Source of the DNA: Pseudomonadota bacterium
GTDB taxonomy: Bacteria; Myxococcota; Myxococcia; Myxococcales; Vulgatibacteraceae
Direction: 5' to 3'
Length of the DNA: 12,571 nt
Assembly: GCA_023436385.1 (NCBI GenBank)
Contig: JAEZJH010000102.1
Location: forward strand, 1-12,571
Part shown: one piece after another, positions 6,887 through 12,571 of the stretch
Position numbering within the stretch: the first letter of the stretch is position 1
How the letters are laid out: every line of letters begins with the position of its first letter
Program-made: the position numbers and the translations under genes
Notes under the pieces: model-generated
Databases searched by the model: none
Told to the model about the DNA's origin: nothing
The model's input: only the letters and a program-made list of their open reading frames with translations

Positions 6887-7650
6887 ACCTCGACGAGGTC
6901 TTCCGCGGGCTGGGCTCGCCGAAGTCGCGAGAACGCGACGCCGCGGCCTCCGCGCTGAATGAGGCGGCGAACCGGCTGGTGAAGGGGTGGCTTACCACCC
7001 GGGGCGGCAGGTCCTACCGGGTTCCCGAGCCGTATCGCGACGACGTGGTCGGCTTTGCCCTGATCAACCTGGCGCGGCGGCTCCTGCCCGGTGGCGCCGG
7101 CATCGCGGTCACCGAGAAGGGGCCGGAGGCTTGCCAGGCGTATCTCGCCACCACGTTGGTGAACCAGTATCTCTCGCTGCTCCGCAAGGAGCGGCGCGAG
7201 CAGCTGGCCGACGAGCCCGGCGAGCTCGACTCGGTCGCCGCCCCCGAGCCGGAACCGCAGAACCGGATCACCCTCGAGCAGATGCGCGCCTTCATCGAGG
7301 ACTACCTCGAACCGTTCGCGAGTCGGGTGATCGAGGCCCGGCAGGCACGGTATCGCGCCGGCTACGCCCGGACCTGGCGCCAGCTCGCCGATCTCGTCTT
7401 CCGCGACGTCCCGATCGGGAAGGTGCTCGAGCGGGACGAAGGGGTCGGACCCGGCTCGACCGAGGAGGCGTTCATCCTGGCGCGGGATCGGCTCTACACC
7501 AACCACTGCCGCTTCCGGGCCAAGCTGACCCGGGTGGTCGAGGACGACATCGCCGCCGGCCGGATCCGCCCCGACGACGTCGCGAAGGCCCGTTCCGCAC
7601 TCCAGTACCTGGCCAGGTGTCAGAATCCCGGGACGCCGGCGTCCACCTGA
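6883..7650 (+). CDS. Sigma-70-family-like protein (ECF-type layout)
   Basis: A 255-aa protein. Residues 50-108 resemble sigma region 2: YRDDVVGFALINLARRL followed after a loop by YLATTLVNQYLSLLRKERRE, comparable to the A-Y-L-x-T-x-L-R-N-x-L-x-D-x-x-R-K pattern of ECF sigma factors. An acidic Pro/Glu linker (111-127) follows, as between regions 2 and 4. Residues 155-220 (RTWRQLADLVF, then TEEAFILARDRLYTNHCRFRAKL) could be a region-4-like helix-turn-helix with an enlarged insert at 172-192. It would guide RNA polymerase to alternative promoters, or, if degenerate, bind DNA or a partner protein. AGGAGG lies seven bases before the ATG, which overlaps the DUF3800 stop. The protein is longer than a typical ECF sigma (about 180-200 aa), and the region-4 match is weaker than region 2. 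Confidence 0.68.
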   Translation: MNLDEVFRGLGSPKSRERDAAASALNEAANRLVKGWLTTRGGRSYRVPEPYRDDVVGFALINLARRLLPGGAGIAVTEKGPEACQAYLATTLVNQYLSLLRKERREQLADEPGELDSVAAPEPEPQNRITLEQMRAFIEDYLEPFASRVIEARQARYRAGYARTWRQLADLVFRDVPIGKVLERDEGVGPGSTEEAFILARDRLYTNHCRFRAKLTRVVEDDIAAGRIRPDDVAKARSALQYLARCQNPGTPAST

Positions 7651-7662
7651 CCGGAGGCAGTC

Positions 7663-8625
7663 ATGTTCGAGCTTCCACGGGAAGTCATCGAGGGCCTCGG
7701 GTTCGACCCGGGCACCGCATTCGAAGAGGTCGGGCGCAGCGTGGCGCCGGAAGGCCCGGTCGCCTACGGCCGGGGCGTCGCCGCCGCGCGGCCGCTCGAG
7801 GATTACCTCGACGAGGGCTCCTTCAACGAGGTCCGGGTCGCCGGCTTCGACCGACAGGTGCGTCGGGCCGCCGGCGACCCCGCGATCGTGCTGGTCGATA
7901 CCGGAATCACGCCGCCCCGGGCCCAGGGCCGCTTCGCGGTCGTGCACGGGGGGGCGGTGGCGGTCGACTCGAGAGACGAGGCCGCACACGTCCGCGTGTC
8001 GGAGGGCATCCTCGTCTTCAGGGCGGGGGACGTGACCTATCTGCAATTTCTTCCGGAGGTCCGGCTGGAGGCGTGGCTCGGCGGGGAGAGTCTCCAACCC
8101 TGGCTCGCCCGCACGGTCGGGGAGCTGGCGCGCTCGCCGTCGATGCTCTCCCGGGCCACCGCCGCCGGACACGTGGCCCGGCTCTGGGCCCCGGCGAGCG
8201 ATCCCCTGGCGGCGTTCCGGCGCATGATATCCGCCGGCGAAACACCCGCGACCGCGGCGATGCGTTGGTTCGAGGGCGTCTCGCCCGCGCTCCGGAGACG
8301 GGTGGAGCAGGGCGCGCTCTTCGAGGCCGACACCCTCGCCGAGGAATTACCCTGGCTACAAGGCCTGGCCGCCCGGGGTCCCGATGCGTCCCGCGAGGCG
8401 ATCCGCGAGTGGCTCCACCGACGCGACGATCTTGCTTCCGTCGCCCACGTCTTGGGCGGCGGCAGTACCGACCTCAGACGCTCGCTCGAGAACCTCGACC
8501 GCGCCGCGAGTCTACGCATGACGGCGCTCGCCAGGGTCCGGTTCTCGGGCGACGAGCGTTTGGACGAGGTGGCGCGGCAGGAGCCCGAGCGCTGGTGGGC
8601 GTCGTTCGCCGAACCCGAAGCCTGA
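7663..8625 (+). CDS. Operon protein of unknown family (possible sigma partner)
   Basis: A 320-aa protein that I do not recognise. The first half (1-145) looks like a mixed strand/helix globular domain containing PAIVLVDTGITPP (73-85) and a two-strand stretch FAVVHGGAVAVDS (91-103). The second half (about 145-320) is helical and Arg/Ala/Leu-rich with repeated helix pairs such as LARTVGELARSP and RRSLENLDRAASLRM. No signal peptide or membrane segment is seen, so it is cytoplasmic. GGAGG sits five bases before the ATG at 7663, 12 bases after the sigma-like gene and 8 bases before the protease gene. Lying between a sigma-like factor and a protease, it is a natural candidate for an anti-sigma or adaptor that the protease cleaves. 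This is inferred from gene order alone. Confidence 0.8.
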   Translation: MFELPREVIEGLGFDPGTAFEEVGRSVAPEGPVAYGRGVAAARPLEDYLDEGSFNEVRVAGFDRQVRRAAGDPAIVLVDTGITPPRAQGRFAVVHGGAVAVDSRDEAAHVRVSEGILVFRAGDVTYLQFLPEVRLEAWLGGESLQPWLARTVGELARSPSMLSRATAAGHVARLWAPASDPLAAFRRMISAGETPATAAMRWFEGVSPALRRRVEQGALFEADTLAEELPWLQGLAARGPDASREAIREWLHRRDDLASVAHVLGGGSTDLRRSLENLDRAASLRMTALARVRFSGDERLDEVARQEPERWWASFAEPEA

Positions 8626-8633
8626 GGTGAAAC

Positions 8634-10391
8634 ATGGGGGAGCTCCGGCTCCGGGACCTGCCGGCGGCCGAGGTGGGCTGCCTCGATCACCGCCGCGTCC
8701 GCACCGCGCTGGCGCTGGGACCCTGGTGTTGGCCGGCGGGCGACGAGGACCGGCGGACGATGGCGAGGTGGATCGAGGTGCCGCTCGAGCCTCCCAGCCG
8801 GGGACACGTGTTGCTCGTCTCCGTCAAGGCCCGCGGCCCCGGCGGCTCGCTCCTCCGCCTCGAGCCGGTGACCGGTCCCGACCAGGACCCGAAACGCATC
8901 CCCCTGCACGCTGACGCCCGCGAGGCGGCGCGACGCGCGGAGCGTCTCGCCTCGCGGCACCTGCCGATCCTCTTCGACGCCGGACCGTTGTTTCGCGAGA
9001 CCCGCTGGGAGGCCCGCACCGTCTGGCAGGCCTCCGGAGAGGCGGATGCGCGGCTCGAGGGGCCGTCCTACGGCGCCGCGATGCTCCTCGCGTGGGTGTC
9101 GCTGCTCGTCGATCACGCGGAGGTCCCCGCCGACCTGGTGGCCTCCGCCGAACTCGACGACGACGGCCGGCTCCGCCGGGTCGAGGGGCTCGGGGAGAAG
9201 CTGCGGATCGTTGTCGACCACGCCCCCACCGTCCGTCGCTTCGTGGTGGCGGCCGGGCAGGCGGAGGAGGCCCGGCAGTTGGTCGAGCGGTTCCCGGTGG
9301 CGGTGCGGCCGGTGATCGTGGCCTGTGCCGACGCGTCGGAGCTGATCGACGCCGCCTTCCCCGGCCTCGCCACCCGGCTCCCCGAGGAACTCAAGGAGCC
9401 GGAGCGCGCCCGGGCGGTGGCCCGGCAGCTGTTTCGGCTGGCGATGTTGGGAGACGTCCCGCTCCTCGGCTGGAGACACGTGGCCGTCGCCGCCTCCGAG
9501 GTGCAGAAGCTGTTTCCCGCCGACACGCCGGAGTGGGGCTACGCCGGGTTCGCCTCCGCCGTCGCCCTCCGGCACGAGGGCGAGACGGCGATCCTGCCCT
9601 GGCCCCCGACGTCCGTGCTGGCGGAGACCCCCGCGGTGATCGCCCAGATGCACCTCGCCCACGTGGTCCAGGCGGCGGCCGACGGGGCTACCGACGAGCT
9701 CTCGACCTTCATCGATCGGGCCCTCTGGCGCCTTCCGCGCGATCCGCGGGCGCAGCACGAAGGCGACCTCCGCCTTCGCGGCGCCGTCGGCCGGGCGCTG
9801 GCGCGGTTGCGGCGCTGGGACGAGGCCCGGGAGGAGCTGCGCCGCGCCGTCGACGGCTGGTTCGACCTGCTCCGCCCGCACGATGCGTCGATGGCGGTGT
9901 GTGAGCTGCTCCGGGTGGTCGGGATCGGGGGCGACCTCGCCGCGGTGCGGGAGGCCCACGAGCTGGCCGCGCGGGTGCGTCAGGATCCGCGCTCCGACTT
10001 CTCCAGCCGGGCCTTCCTGGAGCTGGCCGCCGGTCGCGCCTACTGCCAGGCCGGCGACCCGGCCACCGGCCTCGCCATCCTCGACGCCGCCGACCTCACC
10101 CTGGTCCGCAAGCACGTGGAGGAATCGGCCGCCCGGTGGCGCGCGCGGTGTCTCGACGCCCTCGGCCGCGCCGCCGAGGCCGACCGGGTCCGCGACGCGC
10201 TGTATGCGTCGGCGCCGGCGTCCTCGTTCTCCCTGTATGCCCGTCTCGACCGGGCCCTCCGCGACGGCGCTCCCACCGAGGCCCTGGAGGCCCTGCACCG
10301 CGCCGACGCCTCGCGCGTGCGGTTCTCCTACGAGAGCACCGCGGAGCCGCGGGAGCGGGCGAGACGGGTTGCCGACGAGAGCCCGTACTGA
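8634..10391 (+). CDS. Stand-alone Lon-type (S16) protease domain with TPR-like repeats
   Basis: A 585-aa protein. Residues 52-225 follow the Lon proteolytic domain: an entry strand pair (HVLLVSVKARGPGGSLLRLE), then LEGPSYGAAM (141-150) with the catalytic Ser145 in the GPS-x-G motif, then ASAELDDDGRLRRVEGLGEK (170-189) with Lys189 as the dyad partner. The Ser-Lys distance of 44 residues is nearly that of bacterial Lon (S679 and K722 in E. coli). There is no AAA+ module or Walker motif, so it cannot unfold substrates by ATP hydrolysis like Lon. From about residue 375 onward come helix pairs of TPR type (378-411, 420-449, 458-487, 497-527), likely for substrate or sensor binding. It is the last gene of the operon; GAGGTG precedes the ATG, 8 bases after the previous stop. 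No signal peptide is present, so it should act in the cytoplasm. Confidence 0.82.
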   Translation: MGELRLRDLPAAEVGCLDHRRVRTALALGPWCWPAGDEDRRTMARWIEVPLEPPSRGHVLLVSVKARGPGGSLLRLEPVTGPDQDPKRIPLHADAREAARRAERLASRHLPILFDAGPLFRETRWEARTVWQASGEADARLEGPSYGAAMLLAWVSLLVDHAEVPADLVASAELDDDGRLRRVEGLGEKLRIVVDHAPTVRRFVVAAGQAEEARQLVERFPVAVRPVIVACADASELIDAAFPGLATRLPEELKEPERARAVARQLFRLAMLGDVPLLGWRHVAVAASEVQKLFPADTPEWGYAGFASAVALRHEGETAILPWPPTSVLAETPAVIAQMHLAHVVQAAADGATDELSTFIDRALWRLPRDPRAQHEGDLRLRGAVGRALARLRRWDEAREELRRAVDGWFDLLRPHDASMAVCELLRVVGIGGDLAAVREAHELAARVRQDPRSDFSSRAFLELAAGRAYCQAGDPATGLAILDAADLTLVRKHVEESAARWRARCLDALGRAAEADRVRDALYASAPASSFSLYARLDRALRDGAPTEALEALHRADASRVRFSYESTAEPRERARRVADESPY

Positions 10392-10421
10392 CCAACCGCT
10401 CTGGATTCCACGCCGGCCCGG

Positions 10422-11111
10422 TTACCGTCCGGCCGCGGCGGCCTGCAAGGCTGCAGCCATTTCGGCGCAGCTCTGGAAGCGGGCCTCGGGGTTGGTATCC
10501 AGGGCTCGACGGCTCACGTCGCAGAGCTGTGGCGGGAGCCCGCTCACGAGGGTCTCGGGGGCTTCGAAGCGGCCCTCGACGATCTTCTGCTGGATCCCGA
10601 AATCGGTCTCGCCTTCGAACGCCTGCCGACCGGTGAGGAGTTCGTACAAGATCGCGCCGAGGGCGAAGATGTCGGTCCGGTGATCGACCGCCTTGGGCGA
10701 GCGGACCTGCTCCGGACTCATGTAGGCGGGCGTGCCGAGCGCCGCCCGGGTCCGGGTGGCGCTGAGCCCGTTGCGGAGCTTGGCGATGCCAAAGTCGGAC
10801 ACCATCGGGACGAGCCCCCGCTCCGTTCGCCGGAGGAGGATGTTGTCGGGCTTGAGGTCCCGGTGAACGACCTCCCTCGCGTGCGCGAATCCAACCGCAT
10901 CGAGGACGGGGAGCAGGATCGCCAGCGCCTCGCGCGGAGCGAACCGCCCGCGTGCGAGCGCGGTGGCCAGGCTCTCCCCCTCGACCAACTCCAGAACGAG
11001 TCCAGGGGGATCGGGGATCAAATCGGTGACCCGGACGATGTGCGGATGCACCAGCGTCGCCTGGATCCGGCCCGTGGAGCCCGGAGGCGATTGGCCCCTG
11101 GGTCGAGGCAT
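10422..11111 (-). pseudogene. Ser/Thr protein kinase remnant lacking the N-lobe
   Basis: The frame encodes a Hanks-type kinase from the end of helix C onward: LVHPHIVRV, the catalytic loop HRDLKPDN, SDFGIAK with the metal-binding DFG, the activation-segment end GTPAYMSPEQ, and DIFALGAILYELLTG. The kinase domain ends normally and the gene stops right after it, without the usual long sensor tail. The Gly-rich ATP loop and the VAIK-type lysine are absent. Kinase-like sequence begins near 11069 and is preceded at once by helicase-derived sequence in another frame, so the 5' part was lost by a rearrangement. Without the N-lobe it cannot bind ATP normally and is probably inactive. It converges on the operon, 30 bases from the protease stop. 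An assembly join is an alternative explanation. Confidence 0.8.
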
Positions 11112-11433
11112 AGAGGACCGCGATGCCGCGAGGGCTCGAATCCCGCTCGAGCCAGGCCTTCACGCGATCGACCGTCCGGGCGATCGTGTGGGCGGGGGAG
11201 GGGGTGAGCAGGACCTGGGGCGCCGGCCCGCTCCGCTGCGCGGCCTCCGGGGGAATCACCGTGGTTTCGTCATCGATATCCGCCAGCTCGTCTGCCTGGA
11301 GCGTTCCGGCGGTCAGGAACCGGTAGGCGAACTCCAGGATGGGAGCCGTATTGCGGTAGTTGGTGCGGAGGATGCGCGTGCGCCCCTGGGCCTGGATTCC
11401 GGCCTGCTTCCAGCTGAAACGGCGGCGGAAGAT
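11101..11433 (-). pseudogene. Fragment of a UvrD-like superfamily 1 helicase
   Basis: About 110 codons with no start, stop or flanking domains of their own. The reading order is RRRFSWKQAGIQAQGR, then ILRTNYRNTAPILEFAYRFL, which matches motif IV of UvrD/Rep helicases (the NYR-S/T block). An acidic stretch DELADIDDETTV follows, and then a segment ending in RGIAVLYAST. In related proteins an ATP-binding N-terminal half and the motif V-VI region flank this piece; both are missing. On its 3' side it runs into the kinase remnant and on its 5' side into the antisense of the 11431-11568 gene tail. It is therefore an internal scrap left by deletion or rearrangement and cannot be a working helicase. 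Confidence 0.7.
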
Positions 11434-11568
11434 GTGGGTGCACTGATCGGGACGGCTGTCGCGCAGGCGCTGAAGCTGTTTCAGAAGGGGATCACGCCGA
11501 AGAACCTGGCCAAGGGCGCTGAGAAGGTGATGAAGGTGGCGATCAAGGTGGCCGCCAAGGGGCGGTAG
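11431..11568 (+). pseudogene. Orphan C-terminal tail of an unidentified plus-strand gene
   Basis: The last 45 codons before the TAG at 11566 have consistent G/C third positions and a helical, Lys/Ala-rich composition: GALIGTAVAQALKLFQKG, then ITPKNLAKGAEKVMKVAIKV. This reads like a natural protein end. A strong hairpin follows directly after the stop. Upstream, the same frame stays open for 150 more codons but is only the antisense of the helicase and kinase pieces, so the gene body is gone. The minus frame across this stretch is also open, so a longer helicase fragment cannot be ruled out. I cannot name the family. Confidence 0.5.
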
Positions 11569-11600
11569 GTCCCCGGTCCGCAGGGGGGCGGTCCGGGGAC
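11569..11600 (+). terminator. Strong hairpin directly after the orphan gene tail
   Basis: Arms 11569-11581 and 11588-11600 pair over 13 positions with one T-T mismatch and a 6-base loop; the outer 8 bp (GTCCCCGG with CCGGGGAC) are perfect. It begins on the base after the plus-strand stop, as terminators do. It may also serve the minus-strand gene whose stop is at 11661. No T-run is present on either side. Confidence 0.6.
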
Positions 11601-11660
11601 GCCGCTGGAGGCGGAGGCCCGACAGCCGGTCCGCTACAGAGGCACACGTCCGGCACCTCG

Positions 11661-12571
11661 CTACCCGGGCGTCTCTCCCCGCGATCGACGTTCGAGTCGG
11701 GGGCGAGACCGGCGCCCCGGCTCGGCGGCGTCAGCGCGGCCCTCCAGGTCGCCGGCGGCGACGAGGATGGGATCGACGCGGATCGGGTTCGAGAGCGGAT
11801 GCATGAAGTACAGCTGGCCCGGCAGGAGCTGCCCATCGGTGAAGATGAGCTCGTCGGGGTCCTCCTCGTCCGACACCGCCTCGACGATGCGCCGTCCCCA
11901 CCGGTCCACTTGCAGCCGCTCGATGCGGACGACGATGGGAAACACCCGCGATTCGCGCCGGCCGAGATGGTCGAGGAAGGCCAACGCCAGCTGGAAGAAC
12001 TCCGAGGCCAGGCGCCGGGCCGCGTCCAGGGGGACGGCGTTCATCTCCCGGTCGAAATGGGCGAACGCGTTCCGAAGCCTGGGCAGGCCGCCGAGCCCGC
12101 CCTCCGGCGCCAGGCGGTGCGTGGCGAAGTCCCGTTCGAACTGGACCGCCCGCGGCGACCGGTCGCGCTGCAGCTCCTCCGCCAGGGCCTCGAGCAACTC
12201 CCCCAGCTTGCCCAGGCTCTGCCGGGAGATCGGGCGATCGTTGTCGAGCTGGTCCCGGAAGTGTAGCTCCGGTGCCTCGCGATAGACCGCCTGGCAAAGG
12301 AAGCGGAGCAGGACGTGGATGACGTACTCGATATGCGAGGCGCCTTCGGCGACGGCTCCCTTGATCTCCGTGAGGTTCATCGACGGCAAGGCTCGTCTCA
12401 ACTGCCGGAGCCGGGCGTGCGAGGTGCGGAGGCCCCGGGGAGCGGCCGGCACCGTGAAGCCGAAACTCCCCAGGAGTTTCCGGGCCAGCTCCGGTGCCCG
12501 GGCACCCGGACGTGCGGGGAGGCTGGCATAGGTCCGCAAGAAGCCGCGGAGCTGCTCCGCCTGGATTTCGG
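11661..12571 (-). CDS. Partial protein with HEPN-like helical region and conserved C-terminal module
   Basis: The frame is open to the window edge, so the N-terminus is missing and 302 residues are visible. The central part (coordinates about 12410 to 11960) is helical and includes GLPRLRNAFAHFDREM, whose R-N-A-F-A-H (12057-12074) is an R-x4-H motif with Asn after Arg, the form found at the active site of HEPN ribonucleases. It is followed by a strand-rich module: VVRIERLQVDRWGRRIVEAV, then LIFTDGQLLPGQLYF and MHPLSNPIRVDPILV. I believe similar ends occur on large kinase-like or signalling proteins of myxobacteria, but cannot prove it here. The last 30 residues are a basic, Arg-rich tail. Possible starts at 12539 (TTG) and at an internal Met near 12380 exist, but continuous protein-like sequence upstream argues that the gene begins outside the window. 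Confidence 0.72.
   Translation of the reverse strand, partial: EIQAEQLRGFLRTYASLPARPGARAPELARKLLGSFGFTVPAAPRGLRTSHARLRQLRRALPSMNLTEIKGAVAEGASHIEYVIHVLLRFLCQAVYREAPELHFRDQLDNDRPISRQSLGKLGELLEALAEELQRDRSPRAVQFERDFATHRLAPEGGLGGLPRLRNAFAHFDREMNAVPLDAARRLASEFFQLALAFLDHLGRRESRVFPIVVRIERLQVDRWGRRIVEAVSDEEDPDELIFTDGQLLPGQLYFMHPLSNPIRVDPILVAAGDLEGRADAAEPGRRSRPRLERRSRGETPG

Noticed and set aside
8037..10298. A 753-codon minus-strand frame opposite the protease gene
   Set aside because: It has shadow composition and no recognisable motif, whereas the plus frame carries the Lon Ser-Lys dyad and TPR-like helices.
10963..11568. A complete 201-codon plus-strand gene
   Set aside because: Only the last 45 codons look natural; the first 150 are the antisense of the kinase and helicase fragments.

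Overview
The window is very GC-rich, with G or C at almost every third codon position. It reads like a piece of a large, regulation-heavy Gram-negative genome. A lipoprotein with a long Gly-Gly-X linker, 14 FG-GAP/VCBS-type repeats, a eukaryote-like Ser/Thr kinase remnant and many small signalling or conflict genes together suggest Myxococcota or a related delta-type lineage. This placement is inference, because no rRNA or tRNA is present. No CRISPR array, transposase or integrase gene was found.

Left part (1-4722, all minus strand): the N-terminal two thirds of an O-antigen-ligase-family membrane protein (1-854, cut by the window edge), a small DUF3052-like protein (1007-1534), a large secreted lipoprotein with 14 Ca-binding-type FG-GAP loops (1779-4115), and a cysteine-rich double 4Fe-4S ferredoxin-like protein (4192-4722). 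These look like chromosomal housekeeping or surface genes.

Centre (4830-10391): a minus-strand pair, a HEPN-domain protein and a small unknown protein joined by an ATGA overlap, faces a tight plus-strand four-gene operon across a 180-base divergent region. The operon encodes a DUF3800 putative nuclease, a sigma-factor-like protein, a 320-aa protein of unknown family, and a stand-alone Lon-type (S16) protease domain followed by TPR-like repeats. Gene spacing is -4, 12 and 8 bases. Sigma factor, unknown protein and Lon-type protease in a row recall the CRISPR-associated CalpS/CalpT/CalpL cascade, in which a Lon protease destroys an anti-sigma protein. Here there is no CRISPR and no SAVED sensor. 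This is the best candidate in the window for an undescribed regulatory or defence system. The protein families are read from sequence; the working model is inference.

Right part (10422-12571): a graveyard of gene pieces. It holds a Ser/Thr kinase lacking its N-lobe, a UvrD-like helicase fragment abutting it, and the last 45 codons of an unrelated plus-strand gene that still carries its own terminator hairpin. The window ends inside a minus-strand gene whose helical region carries an R-x4-H motif of the HEPN ribonuclease type.
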